A stretch of DNA of 64,000 bases, taken from Megalobrama amblycephala (lineage: Eukaryota > Chordata > Actinopteri > Cypriniformes > Xenocyprididae). The position numbers and the translations under genes are program-made. The stretch is taken from NCBI RefSeq assembly GCF_018812025.1, contig NC_063052.1, positions 22,542,150 to 22,606,149 of the forward strand. Reading direction: 5' to 3'. Under the pieces are notes generated by a model that was not told the DNA's origin, ran no database searches, and worked only from the letters and a program-made list of their open reading frames with translations. This document shows, one piece after another, positions 54,801 through 64,000 of this stretch (positions are counted from its first letter, which is position 1; each line of letters begins with the position of its first letter).

Positions 54801-57513
54801 GGTAACAGTGCACTGAGGTGAGTTAGCAATGGTTGATATGCAGAATGCAGATATAATCGTAAATGATACTGTCCTTGTAACTTGCAGGTTGCTGACGTGG
54901 ATGCCCAGACAGAGTTGTTGGCAGACAACACTCACACACAGCACAGGAACACAGGAGGGAGTTCAGAGACACAGGAGACAGGTAAGTATCAACAGGAGTC
55001 CTTGAGGTAAGCATGGAGGTAAGTATCCTTAATGCGAACGAGACTGGACAAAGTGCCTGTGTGTGTGAGTGCCTTTTGAAGTGCTGGTGATGATGAGGTT
55101 AATGAGGTGCAGGTGGCGGTGATTAGTATCCGGGAGATGGTGCGCGCTGTGATTGGATGGTGCTGGAGCCTGGTGTGTCTCTGACAGGAGCAAGTTTTAC
55201 AAACTTTAATGTTACATCAGTTGTTCATGTTAGTGCTCGGCTAACGTATGTGCTGTTATTGATACAGTTATTGATACAGTATCACTGAGAAACGTCCTGC
55301 TCAAGTCGTCCTTATGATGGAGGTTCAAGTCGAATAACTAGTTCTTGTAATGTTTCATCATTATGCTGTGTTCACACCAAACGCGAATAGAGCGTCTGGC
55401 GCTAATGATTTCAATGTTAAGTCAATGTAAAGACGCGTTTATGCGCGTCTGGAGGTGTCGCGGCGCGAATGAGGCGTTTAGCGCGGCGCGGAAGACGCGA
55501 ATTCGCCTCATTCGCGCGTCCAGTTCGCGCGAATGACGCGAATTGAGCGTTTCGCGCGATACGCGCGTTACACGCGTTACACGCGAATGGTGCTTTTTGT
55601 GCATTTACGCGTGTGACGCGAATTCGCGTCTGACGCCCGAGTTGAAAAATTTGAACTTTGGCGTAAATTCGCGCCGCGTTAACCAATCAGGAGCCTGCTT
55701 AAAGTCACTCATTCAAAATGGAGGAACGACTGATATTATCAGTGAGCAGTCACCCAGAGATTTATGACACAAGTTCATACTTCAGACAGGACCTCGCTTG
55801 GAAGAGTGTCGGTGAGGAGATTGGGCTACCTGGTAAGTTGTAAATACACATTTCACTTTTGAGTCACGTACACGTTTATCGACCCGCGGCCTTCCCGCGA
55901 CACTGACCCCTACGCCGCTGTTCTGCTCTCCAGAGCAAATACAAAGCGGTAGCTCTCTCGATGAACGCACAATCACCATCTTGCAAACAGACAACCGCCT
56001 AGCACTTGCCCCTCCCACAAGAAGCGGATTTCGCCTCGGACGCGCGTCAATTTCGCTTCAAACGCTTGTTTTTTACGCGCGTCTATTTCGCTCTAGACGC
56101 GCGAATGCATTCAAAATGTTCAAGCGGCAAACTAGACGCGGTAGACGCGAATTTGACGCTCTATTCGTGTTTGGTGTGAACGCAGCATTAGACTCTCGCT
56201 CGGATTGATATGGTAAAATCAATGCCATCATTATTATCTTTACAGTGTGTGCAATCGCTGAGTTTTTGGCAGCCTCTGGAGCTGAATCAGTTATGGTGAT
56301 GGGCGTTTAGTTTCTGACATGCGCTGTAAGCGGTCGACCAATCATAACAGACTAGGCCATCTGGCCAATCAGAGCAGAGTAGCCCAGAGATCTCTAAAAT
56401 TGGGTGTAAACTCCAAAAGGGGATGGGGTCTCCAAGTACAAAGACTTTTGCTATTGGCTCTGGCTTCATCTAATTGTCATTGACTTACATTTCAAAATAA
56501 ATGCTGTTATATTAAACATTGTTTGTCGTTTTTGGTAGTAGAAAAAAAATAAAATATACTATATAAATAAATATGTCTATATAAATAAATATGCTCCATG
56601 AGAGAGGAGCCCAGAGTGGCCAGTGACATTCAGACTGGAGTTTGAACCTCTGCTCAATGATGGGATGGCCCAGTTCAGCGAAGATTATATCTTATTAACT
56701 GCTTTTCTCCTGAGCTGCCATTTTCATTATCACGCTATTCAGTCAATTTCACTGAAATTCACTATAGAGTTTAATTCACTGATTAAGGGTAAATGTTATA
56801 TGAAGTTGAGTAAAATATTGAGTGCATGAATGTGATATCTGTCTTTATGATAATTACTGTTCTTTACAAGTCAAAATAAAGGGAAGTCATGGCCTAATGT
56901 TTAGAGAGTCAGATTGATAACCCAAAGGTTGTGGGTTCAATTCTCAATACCGGAAGGAAATGACTGAGGTGCCCTTGAGCAAGATACTGAACCCCTAATC
57001 ACTCCCTGGGCGCCACAGTGAATCTCTACTCACTACTCCTAATGTGTGTGCACTAACTTGAACAGGTGAAATGCAGAGGACAAATTTTTCACTTGCATGT
57101 GAAACAAGAGTCATTTGTCTTACCTTATATGACGAAACCACTTCACTGATGGGTCTGAATGTGTGACTGACGTGTTTTTCTGAATTAATACACACTACAC
57201 AAGTAGGCTGTTTGTCCTCCAGACAGAAGAGTTTGAGTTTCTCACTGTGTAAACTGCAGATCTCCTCAGACCTTCTCTCTGTCAGGACCAACTCACACAA
57301 GTTTTTTAACACAAGATTAATTGGAGGATACTCTTTTGAGGATCTTCTCCTGCAGACAGGACACTCCTGAGTTTTCTTGGTTCTCCAGAACTGTTGAAGA
57401 CACTCTTTACAGACACTGTGACTACATGATAAAATAACAGGAATCTTGAAGATTTCACAGCACACGGGACAAGAAAGATCTTCAGCAGAAACATTTAGTG
57501 AAGTCATTTCCAC
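35819..57513 (-). CDS. TRIM-C: RING/B-box/coiled-coil/PRY-SPRY E3 ubiquitin ligase, TRIM35/A33-like
   Basis: Six exons: 57513-57124, 40910-40815, 40579-40349, 40271-40249, 40167-40049 and 36303-35819. They total 1344 bases, 447 residues, open throughout. The RING is intact ([24 protein letters not shown]). The linker between RING and B-box is six residues shorter than in TRIM-A (TERRSEEIC). Intron 1 is about 16 kb because a gypsy retrotransposon with further elements lies inside it, and intron 5 is about 3.7 kb with two hATs. A perfect ISRE-like GAAAGTGAAAGT stands just upstream of the start. Role and assignment as for TRIM-A. Whether such an intron is still spliced efficiently cannot be seen. 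Confidence 0.83.
36679..37328. mobile_element. hAT MITE with perfect 8-bp TSD in TRIM-C intron 5
   Basis: Ends TAGTGATGGG and CCCATCACTA are perfect inverses, flanked by ACTGTTGG at 36671-36678 and 37329-37336. TRIM-B keeps the empty site (CTAACTGTTGGTCTGAAAG near 18287). The 650-bp interior has GAGGCTTCG motifs and a (GT)n run near 37050, but no transposase. Confidence 0.9.
37350..39228. mobile_element. hAT element with 8-bp TSD and GAGTCC subterminal repeats
   Basis: Ends TAGGGCTGTAG and CTACAGCACTA, flanked by AAGATGAA (37342-37349 and 39229-39236). Both subterminal regions (37365-37500 and 39100-39220) are made of GAGTCCAAGTC or GAGTCCGGACTC repeats, as expected for transposase-binding arrays. 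The 1879-bp interior lacks a transposase and holds a GAGAGCGAGAGC-rich stretch near 38885-38935. TRIM-B has no insertion here. Confidence 0.88.
39237..40040. other. TRIM-C intron 5 sequence with unassigned repeats and (TCTA)n
   Basis: 39240-39520 looks like an LTR-type or other mobile fragment absent from TRIM-A and -B, but I cannot classify it. 39818-39954 is a TCTA/TGTA microsatellite whose frames give repetitive Ser-Ile-Tyr-Leu proteins. No gene is seen. Confidence 0.5.
42438..44393 (+). pseudogene. Truncated piggyBac transposase gene lacking its catalytic domain
   Basis: Exons 42438-42589, 43224-43304 and 44057-44393 splice into an open 189-residue frame. It starts [19 protein letters not shown] with an acidic region, passes through a Lys-rich linker, and ends the conserved N-terminal block [20 protein letters not shown]. 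The catalytic Asp-containing core is deleted. The C-terminal Cys-rich zinc-binding end ([10 protein letters not shown] ... CQACDIYLC, stop at 44429-44431) remains but in another frame. It cannot transpose; a small DNA- or protein-binding product is conceivable but unproven. Confidence 0.75.
43341..43870. mobile_element. Foldback MITE with ACTACCGTT ends, TA target
   Basis: CACTACCGTT at the left and AACGGTAGTG at the right are flanked by TA on both sides. Almost the whole 530 bp is a long imperfect palindrome: CACATGATCCTTCAGAAATC on the left recurs inverted on the right. It resembles a common fish mariner-type MITE and sits in piggyBac intron 2. Confidence 0.8.
45289..46430 (-). pseudogene. 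Gypsy integrase core and chromodomain
   Basis: Frame 46427-45642 contains the integrase core ([47 protein letters not shown]) and the GPY/F-like C-terminal region ending near [11 protein letters not shown] frame change leads to 45645-45289, where [19 protein letters not shown] is a chromodomain. Chromodomains direct integration towards marked chromatin. Broken, so not active as it stands. Confidence 0.85.
46294..46782 (-). pseudogene. Gypsy integrase N-terminal zinc-binding region
   Basis: [20 protein letters not shown] followed by C-x2-C (GCKECT) is the HHCC domain part of a gypsy integrase. [15 protein letters not shown] with the first catalytic Asp follows. The frame then slips near 46430. 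Upstream His residues fall in the region lost with RNase H. Confidence 0.8.
46649..47973 (-). pseudogene. Gypsy protease end, reverse transcriptase and truncated RNase H
   Basis: Frame 47973-47281 begins in the protease-RT linker ([14 protein letters not shown]) and enters RT ([35 protein letters not shown]). After a frame change near 47281 the RT continues ([15 protein letters not shown], catalytic [23 protein letters not shown]). RNase H is cut short after [12 protein letters not shown] by a deletion near 46760. Confidence 0.88.
47975..49100 (-). pseudogene. Gypsy gag with damaged zinc knuckle
   Basis: Starts at ATG 49100 just inside the 5' LTR ([18 protein letters not shown], Pro-rich stretch, capsid-like [18 protein letters not shown]). 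The frame changes near 48655 and continues ([19 protein letters not shown]). The CCHC knuckle reads [14 protein letters not shown]: the fourth ligand Cys is replaced by Tyr. The protease-like [13 protein letters not shown] follows at the end. Confidence 0.85.
49760..51290. repeat. Tandem array I, unit about 91-107 bp
   Basis: About 16 units, each with TCCGACGGGAGTTCAATACT then CACTGCGATCGGACGGGTAAG. Four successive units (from about 50034) repeat as a block of about 380 bp from about 50416, a higher-order repeat. Each unit can form a two-step stem: TCCGA with TCGGA, and GAGT with ACTC. Confidence 0.9.
51415..51770. repeat. Tandem array II, unit about 60 bp
   Basis: Five to six units of GGGAGCCGAGGCGACATCAC followed by TGCTGCGGCAGTGGAGA. 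The core CACTGC-TGCG-GCAGTG is a hairpin; loop variants (TGCG or TGTG) leave the stem intact. Confidence 0.85.
52110..52900. repeat. Tandem array III, unit about 109 bp
   Basis: Near-identical units start at about 52241, 52350, 52459 and 52568, with diverged members on either side. Each contains the palindrome CCGCTAGCGG and GGAACAAGAAGTGTAG. Confidence 0.9.
52901..54140. other. Interior of the non-coding element, no gene seen
   Basis: Between array III and the coding relic near A1. Short frames at 52894-53160 and 53722-53958 have no recognisable domain and are not shared with copy 1. Confidence 0.5.
54213..54652 (-). pseudogene. Possible ORF1 relic of the non-coding element
   Basis: Two overlapping minus frames just inside A1 (54563-54213, [16 protein letters not shown]... 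and 54652-54320). The segment [20 protein letters not shown] then [10 protein letters not shown] has a diverged counterpart in copy 1 near 28.2 kb (VSRAMLPSSRKG / AFLHSQAAATG). Same position in both copies suggests an old common frame. No family recognised. Confidence 0.4.
55373..56182. mobile_element. Harbinger-type non-autonomous element with TTA TSD and a MADF exon
   Basis: Ends TGCTGTGTTCACACCAAAC and, inverted, TGCTGCGTTCACACCAAAC, followed by GAATAGAGCGTC in both. Flanked by TTA on each side, the PIF/Harbinger target. Both arms are filled with ACGCG and GCGAAT motifs, which create spurious frames. No transposase is recognised. It lies in TRIM-C intron 1. Confidence 0.75.
55718..55832 (+). 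pseudogene. MADF-domain first exon inside a Harbinger-type element
   Basis: ATG 55718 opens [20 protein letters not shown] then [11 protein letters not shown], and stops at a GTAAGT-like donor (55833). This is the N-terminal half of a MADF domain (L-I-x-x-V ... P-x-x-Y-D-T ... W-x-x-V). No downstream exon was found before the element ends. Confidence 0.65.
56191..56888. other. TRIM-C intron 1 remainder
   Basis: No gene or clear element recognised; a 68-codon frame (56623-56829) has no known domain. Confidence 0.5.
56889..57085 (+). repeat. tRNA-derived SINE in TRIM-C intron 1
   Basis: ATGGCCTAATG head, GGTTGTGGGTTCAATTCTC (B-box-like promoter region), and the conserved core GAGGTGCCCTTGAGCAAG. 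It is the better-preserved version of the SINE also found in TRIM-A (13646-13845) and, as a stub, in TRIM-B. Confidence 0.8.
57124..57513 (-). CDS. TRIM-C exon 1: RING finger and B-box 2
   Basis: 130 residues from [19 protein letters not shown] to SSYK at a GTAAG donor. All C3HC4 ligands and B-box Cys/His are present. The GTAAGA donor and phase match TRIM-A and -B. Confidence 0.87.
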
Positions 57514-57540
57514 TGTTTGAGCTCCAGCAATATAAACTTT

Positions 57541-57552
57541 ACTTTCACTTTC
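57541..57552 (-). promoter_or_regulatory. ISRE/IRF-type motif upstream of TRIM-C
   Basis: Minus strand reads GAAAGTGAAAGT, a perfect GAAANNGAAA interferon-stimulated response pattern ending 28 bp before the start codon. A TTTATATT stretch lies between. It suggests interferon induction. TRIM-A has a one-base-degraded version; TRIM-B has lost the region. Confidence 0.55.
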
Positions 57553-57984
57553 TGAACGACGGTTTTAAAAATGAATCACCTTGAGAATCACTACGATCTG
57601 CTGTCTGTTCAGAAACAAATGTCTCAAAAATCCTTCTTTAAAGTGTTTCTCTTCATTCTCCACTGATCGCTGATTCTTTATTGCTTTTGTCAAGAGAGAA
57701 GAGAGTCAGTATGACAGAAAAGAGAAATAATAAGTCAGTCTCTTCCTGGTAAGTGTTGGAAGAGGGTGGAGTTTATGATCACGTTTGGTTCAAAGAACAA
57801 CATCAGGATTTCTTCAGGGTAAAGTTTGAAGTCAAAAACATGCATTGAAAGTTTCTTAAATATAATATAAATCCTTGAATCAAACACTAATGAACAATGA
57901 AAAAAATGCAAATATTGACAATAAAAATACTTTATTTGCACATAGTTTATTTGTTCAAGTATCCAGTGAAAACGCTAATCTGAG

Positions 57985-59560
57985 TTTTGCTTGTTTAATA
58001 AATCCTTTTTTTATTTAAAATGTTTTGAAACTCTTCATCCTCATCATTAGACTAAAATATTACATGTAAATTCACAGCTGCTCTTGTTTTGCAGTTTTTA
58101 CAGTACGGGGACAGTAAGGGTCGAACAGTTCGTCTGCTGGGTGGGTGTGATCCTTCATAATACAGGACGCTCTGCTTCTGCTCCTGCTGGTGTAAATGTC
58201 CTCAATAGAGGGGAGGCTGCTGAGAGTCATTTTTTGGGCAGATTTGACCACCCTCTGCAGCTCCTACTTGTCAGCAGCAGAACAGTTCCTGTACCAGACA
58301 GTGATGGAAAAGGAGAGTGTCTCTCCAACACACACCGGTAAAATGTTAGCAGAACCTGAGTGCTGAGACCAGCCCGCTTCAACCTCCTGATAAAATACAG
58401 GTGTTGGTGGGACTTTTTTATAATGCTGGATGTGTTAATGACCCAAGTGAAGTCATTGGAAATGTGTACCTCGAGATACTTGAAACTGGAGAACATTTCC
58501 ACAGCCGCTCCTCCGATGAAGATGGGCTGTAACCTCTCCTCCTAAAGTCCACAACCTGTAGAAGGACTCATCGTTGTGGGATATCAATCCCTCCACAGCC
58601 GTGTCATCAGCAAACTACACAATATGATTTCCCAGATATTTAGCCGAGCAGTCGTGTGTTAATAGCATGTACAGCAGGGGATCCGGACACATCCCTGGGG
58701 GGAGCCGGTGTTGAGGATGATAGACGAAGATGCAATGCCATGGACTTTAACAGTCTGTGGCCTGTTCATTAAAAGTCCAGGATCCAGTTACAAAGTGATG
58801 GTTTCAATCCAGCAGCAACAGTTTATTGACTAGAGTCTGCGGGACAATCGTATTAAAGGCAGAGCTGAAGTCCAGGAAGATCATCCTGACATAAGAGTCC
58901 CTGTTCTCCAGATGAGTGAGAGCAGAGTGGATGACCGATGAAACTGCGTCTGATGCAGACCGGTTCTCCCTGTAAGGATACTGATGGGGGTCCACATTAA
59001 TGTCAATGGTCTCCTTCATGTGGCCATAACCAGCCCTTCAAAGCATTTCATGATTATCGGAGTGAGAGCCACTGGATGGTAGTCATTCCTGCACATCACG
59101 GCCGAGCTTTTGGGAATGAGGATGATAGTAGATGTCTTGAGACACAATGACACCACAGCCTGGGAGAGTGAGCCGTTAAAGATGTCAGTCAGCATCCCAG
59201 CAAGTTCATAAGCACATTCTCTCAGGACTCTTCCTGGGATATTATCCGGGTCTGCAGCTTTACGTGTGTTAATCCTCATCACTGTCCTTCTCACATCCTC
59301 AGAGGACACACTGAAAGGCAGCTCACCTGGATGAAGTGTGAGACCGGATCAGGGAGAGGAATTGGCTGAAGTCTCAAAGCAGGATAAAATGTATTCAGGG
59401 CATCAGGAAGAGTTGGATCCTGAGGGCATACAACATCTTTCCTGCTGTAGTCGATGATGCTCTTGATGCCTTCAGAGGACGCCGCACCTCTCCATTCAGC
59501 AGGGTTTCTGATACGGCCCTCTTCCCCCTCTTCTGTCTTCATGCGCATCACTTCCTGTGC
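57985..59560 (-). mobile_element. LINE (L2/Rex-type) fragment with reverse transcriptase pieces
   Basis: Minus-strand order: INTRKAADPDNIPGRVLRE and STIILIPKSSAV (59309-59016), then SSVIHSALTHLENRDSYVRM and IFLDFSSAFNTI (59019-58804). The FADDTA catalytic box lies near 58605 with a stop just before it, and the C-terminal FKYLEVHIS region at 58502-58227. Several frameshifts make it non-functional. It borders TRIM-C upstream, as its relatives border the other units. Confidence 0.85.
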
Positions 59561-59713
59561 TCAGAAGCCTTATCCTGCCCAACGCTGCTTTAAGCTCCGG
59601 TTTAATCACTGTGTAGAGATGATTGAGTTTAAGTCCAGATAAATAATAGTCCAGTTTCTCGTGTTGTTGTTAATAAAAGGGATTTGTAGCACACGAGCCG
59701 GTAACTGAGAAGC

Positions 59714-62700
59714 CACTGCACTGCTGCACACCGCCATCACCTGCTGTTTCTGTACATCTGAACACTTACTGGACTGAAGCAGCTCAGCTTTACTTAATTA
59801 TCCAGACATCATTTTATAGGAAAATCATGAGAATCAATATGATCACCAGGCTTTTGAGGAAGGTTTATTTGTTCATTTTCAATCATCATTGTATTGTATT
59901 GCATTATATATTTGAAAACTGCAGAGCTTTGATCATAAAACTGTAGCGATATTAACTCAAAGTGGAAATATTAATAATTATTCATAACTCAGTATGATTG
60001 TTAATTCTGATTAATTATGAATATTTTAATCAGTTAATCAGATTAACTTGAAGTAGCTACATTAAAATTACAGTCAAATACTCAGTTCATCCTGTGAACA
60101 CTCGGTATTGATTATTAATTAATTCTAAGAGAATGGTATTTTTCATGGCCACAGAAAAATGATTCTTTCTTAGGTTTTACAGTACTTTGTAATAAGCATT
60201 TCCAGAGCTGGTAATCAGATCTGATCATTTAAGAGGCAATCTACTGCAGACAGAGAGTCAGAACCAAATATGTATTGTGCACAAGTTTTATTAACTAAAT
60301 CACAAACACATAGCTAACTAACAAACACAAACATACATACACACATAAATGGGTAAAATGATAAATGATAGAGTGAAACCGGAAGTGGGAAACAGCAGGA
60401 GCTATGAAGAAACCAAAAACCAGGGAAAGAATCATCAGTATTCATCATAAAATCTCAGGTTCACAATTTTAACTAACTAGCAGCAATTTAATATATCATA
60501 CAATACTTGCATTAGGCCTCGGCCTTTTTGAAGAGCGTCTGGATATATTGCTGCCATAAAAAAGTCCTGAGAATTCAGTCCGATGGTATTGAAGTTGTAA
60601 TCAATGTCTTCTGTGTTGAATGAAGAGGCGAAAACAAACTTTCATGGTTAGTTTGACTCTTAGTGGGGAAAGAGTTCTTTCACTCTCTCATAGATGAGCA
60701 CATGGCTGGGTCACAGGCCTTGGTCTGAAGAGGTCTGCAGCAGAGGGGATCTCTTCAGTCGTCCAAAGAAGAGGCAAAGAGAGCGAGGCGGAGTTGTCCG
60801 TCTCCTCTTAAGGTCTGGGAGGAGCCACACCTCTTCAAGTGAACCTGACCAATGAGCAAAGTGGAATGTCTGTAGCGGGAACTTCCTTTTGGGGGAGTTT
60901 ATGGCTCTTGTCTGTGAGCGTGATTAAACTGGCTGAGCTGATTTGAAGAAACTATTAAAGATTCTTGTAATACTGATGTGTGGCACAGGAATCATATACA
61001 CAATCATTTAAATCTTCAAAACACAAACTCGTAGACACCAAACTTGGTATAAGTTGGTTTACGTTAACCATAAAATATGCATAAAACATCATGCACACAA
61101 CAGTTTGCAGGACAGCTATAATAATGTCATGGGATGCATGTTCATTTATAGATTGGTTCATCAATAAATTAATGCAGGAAAGTCTGTTTTGAGGACTATG
61201 TGTCTCTTTGTCTCTGCTCTTCCATGTGTCAAACTACATACTTCAGCGTAATAAAACTTGTAACTGAGACTCCCTGTACAGACTGATCTCTCTGGGGATG
61301 GGGACAGACCCCAAAGTGAGTTTCAAACAATTAGTTGTTAAATATACAAATAATTGTGTCTGATTTGTCTCAGTTGTTACAAAACTAAGGATTTAAATAT
61401 CATCTTACTAAGACAAATTATTGACAGATATTGATATTTATATGCATTTTATGTCAGTATCTGCTATACTGTTATAAACATCTCATTCATTTACATTACA
61501 AGCATCAGAATTTCATCTTTTTGTCCATAAATATATCAGAACAAAATTTAGCTGTTTTTCCTTCATATTCTCACTATATCAGACAGAATGAGCCATAAAT
61601 GCCTGATCAAATATTATTCTTAACAAAAGAATTGTTAATGTCAATAAACTGTTTGATTTTTCTGTGTTATGAGAGTTATTACTGTTGTGTTTCAGATCGG
61701 TAAAGCTGCTCCTCCGTCGCCCTCTAGAGACCGGAGGAAGGATATGGGATCTCGACAGGTACCTACAGATCTCTCACTACACACCATCAGAAACTCTAGC
61801 TGTTCTAACACTAGGTGGCGCTGTTTCCACAGGCTGTCAGTGGAGAAGAGAGCGGGGCCGGCAGCGGATCTGAACGGATACCAGATCAGGGTGTGAGAGA
61901 TTCGACATGAAGAGGATCCTCTGCTCACTCACACCTCAAACCATTAGAAACATGCATCATATTTATATTCATTTCACATTTAATCTGTAAATACAGTGCA
62001 GTTAGCCTTTAACTCTACTAGCAGACTAATGTACAGGCTCGTCTGTAGTGCCTTTGATCAGAAAAATGATTCTCCTCCTTGTTTTCCAGCACAAATATCT
62101 AAACATCCTTAAATCAAGATTTACTGAAGCAAATAAATTACTTCAAATATTAAGTCTTATTTTCTGACAAAGTGTATCAAAATGAAGTGAGTTTATGCCA
62201 ATGAGCACATATTTGTTCTTCTTTTAGGCAAAAACCCTTTCTTTCTTTCAGTTTAACAGAAACAAAAATAATATCTTCAGTCATTTTTCTTCTCCAGTAA
62301 ATGTATCTTGATTTAAGAATGTTTAGATATTTGTGCTGAAATCAAGACAGATATTCAGAGGAAGAAGATGATTTTTGCAGTGTGCTTATACAGTCTGTGA
62401 TAATATGAGCATGTAAATCAGCAGACAGGGTTCAGTGGTTCTTCAGTGAATGCAGCACTCGCCCCTTTGGGTTTTTAGGTTTTATATTTTTTTAACTCTT
62501 GAAAGACTTTCTCAGTTACTCATTACAAGCAACATTTGAAGTCAACATGAAATGATAACTGACTAAATTCACGTTAAGCCGTCAAGCCAAACTGAAGCGC
62601 GCTGATATCTGAAGGAGACACTGATGATGATGATGATGATGGTGCTGTTAAATCTTCTTCTCGTCGTCTGTCTCATGTTCTCATGATGCATTAGAAACAC

Positions 62701-64000
62701 TTGATTCCTGCCACATGATTAATTACCTGCGTGTGATTAACAGATGTTTCCTCACCACTGGAATGTCATTCATACACTGTTGTGACACTTGAAATTGAAA
62801 TGTACAATAAATTCTTTTGTCAAATGAAATGTTGTTTCCGTCACATGTGACATGATATACACTGATGATTTACAGATGAGAACTCACACAATAATAAGAA
62901 CATCACAAAATAGTGAACTGCTCACAATTATATATAGTTAAGGTTATTAAAAGCGAGAGAAGTGTTGAGGTCAGAGGTCGTGACTCGTGTGTCTGATCTG
63001 ACAGATTGTGTGACGCTTCATCCTGAAACCATCAAGAACTCTAGACCGGTTTACTACAGAAAACACTGAACAGGTTTACTTCACTTTTACACTGAGTGAC
63101 ATTCACTTGATTCTCAGTTGCATTTTTTACCTTTTGAGGCATTTTTTTTCTATCTGTATTAAATGTAAATCAGAAGCACAAAGAGTTTAATGTTCTTCAT
63201 CAGATCTGAGCGTATATAGAGAACATTAGAGCGGTTCAGAAACCTTCTTCTCTAGTGCCAGAAATCTCACTTATATTCTCACAGAACTGTGACATAAGGT
63301 GAACTCAGGAACGAAAATTAAGCCCAAAGTATACTTCACATTTTACGTGTACGTGAGGGTCAGCATACAGTGCACACGACACAGATTTCGTCATCAGAAT
63401 AGTATGCTTGTACTGTACGCGAACCGCTGGATTTTTGCAACCACAAGTACTAGTTTGTACATGCAGGTCTCACATGCGTATTTAATTTTTTGTTGCTGTT
63501 GTTGCAGTAACTTGTTTATCCACAAGGTGGCAACTGTACCCTGGGGGGTATTGCACAAAAGCAAGATAAGGGATTAAGCTGGGATTTTCCAGTTATCCTG
63601 GCTGAATTTAGCCCTGACTCGGTTGCATGAGGCTAAATTAATCTACATTAAGTTACTATGGAGATTTACACTTTGCAGCTAGCCTGCTCCGGAGCAGGCT
63701 AACAACCAGGCTAAGATTAATCCTAGTGATTTATCGGCTAGTTCCTCCCTAAATCCTACTAGATATTAATGTGTTTTAGTCACTTTATGGTCCTGCATTA
63801 AAATACTAGATATACTGTCATTCATCTAAGTATGTGTACTGTTATTTTAGTTATTATTGAAAACTGCTGTTCATTTCACTGTCAGAGGTTTGATGAATAT
63901 ATATATTATTTGAAATTTAAAGTGTTTATTGTCATACACCCAGTGAGGAAAGCAGATTTTCCTGAGCAATTATTACTTTGCTGTCCACAATGAATGCCAA
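59714..64000. repeat. Segmental duplication, copy 2 (continues beyond window)
   Basis: Collinear with 20403-24637. It includes both CTCF-like motifs, the (GAT)n run and the Harbinger left end near 63540. The window stops before the transposase start. About 65-70 bp near 60840-60905 are present only here. No gene recognised. Confidence 0.9.

Larger units (their letters stand above)
41557..55186 (-). mobile_element. Ty3/gypsy chromodomain LTR retrotransposon, complete outline with nested insertions
   Basis: Flanked by the 5-bp target duplication GGAGC (41552-41556 and 55187-55191); TRIM-B shows the unoccupied sequence GATGGAGCAAG. LTRs are 41557-45352 and 49132-55186. Subtracting the insertions, both are 453 bp, about 98 percent identical by eye, with ends TGTTACAATATG and GTCTCTGACA or GTCTGTGACA. 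Minus-strand order: gag, protease region, reverse transcriptase, remnant RNase H, integrase, chromodomain. A purine-rich tract precedes the 3' LTR near 45355. Frames are broken in several places and there is no envelope gene. Confidence 0.92.
49132..55186 (-). repeat. Gypsy 5' LTR, split by the non-coding Ngaro/DIRS-like element
   Basis: LTR pieces 49132-49181 and 54784-55186 add to the same 453 bp as the other LTR. The join GGTCTT-T-ATTTGAAC is uninterrupted in the first LTR. Confidence 0.9.

Noticed and set aside
41557..55186. Endogenous retrovirus
   Set aside because: Chromodomain integrase, gypsy-type RT and no envelope-like frame; better described as a Ty3/gypsy retrotransposon.
55417..55686. 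89-codon Ala/Arg/Asn-rich frame
   Set aside because: Produced by ACGCGAAT repeats in a Harbinger-type element; no conserved domain and repeat-driven composition.
56889..56975. tRNA gene
   Set aside because: The head of a tRNA-derived SINE with the SINE core attached; no proper cloverleaf was found by eye.

Overview
This is a non-coding-rich vertebrate window that looks like a teleost, most likely a cyprinid-type fish. The evidence is a cluster of fish-type TRIM (RING, B-box, coiled coil, PRY-SPRY) genes with short introns, surrounded by repeat families I associate with fish genomes: DIRS and Ngaro-type retrotransposons, PIF/Harbinger elements with Myb or MADF companion genes, hAT and piggyBac elements, L2/Rex-type LINEs and tRNA-derived SINEs. 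The species cannot be named from the sequence alone.

Layout. Three tandem TRIM35/A33-like paralogues lie on the minus strand. TRIM-A (5241-14297) and TRIM-C (35819-57513) can each be assembled from six exons with canonical splice sites and open frames (454 and 447 codons by my count). TRIM-B (17429-about 20290) has the same last five exons, but its first exon is cut by a LINE fragment that removes the normal start and the first RING zinc ligand. Each unit is bordered by the same LINE. Segment 20.4-24.64 kb recurs at 59.7-64.0 kb as a near-identical duplication running off the window end.

Transposons account for most of the rest. A 21-bp-phased array of palindromes fills 0.94-1.39 kb, and a hAT element with a perfect 8-bp target duplication follows (2174-3113). 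Intron 1 of TRIM-A holds a broken DIRS retrotransposon (7.86-13.3 kb) that itself carries two hAT insertions. At 24.18-33.14 kb is a Harbinger element whose transposase (four exons) and Myb/SANT gene (seven exons) both assemble without stops; a 5-kb non-coding repeat element sits in the Myb gene's first intron. Intron 5 of TRIM-C carries two hATs whose empty sites are visible in TRIM-B. Intron 1 of TRIM-C contains one Ty3/gypsy chromodomain retrotransposon (41557-55186, 5-bp target duplication). A piggyBac lies in one of its LTRs, and a second copy of the 5-kb non-coding element lies in the other.

The best candidate for something undescribed is that non-coding element (27752-32751 on + and 49181-54783 on -). 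In its own orientation the second copy has the order A1, interior, B1, A2, B2. This is the split-direct-repeat layout of Ngaro-like tyrosine-recombinase retrotransposons, and no clear target duplication is seen. No recombinase or reverse transcriptase remains; most of the interior is three distinct tandem arrays, each unit carrying its own short hairpin.

Functionally, the TRIM genes are predicted E3 ubiquitin ligases of the antiviral/inflammatory type. TRIM-C has an interferon-response-like motif just upstream of its start codon. All splice models and boundaries were worked out by eye and not tested against transcripts or databases.
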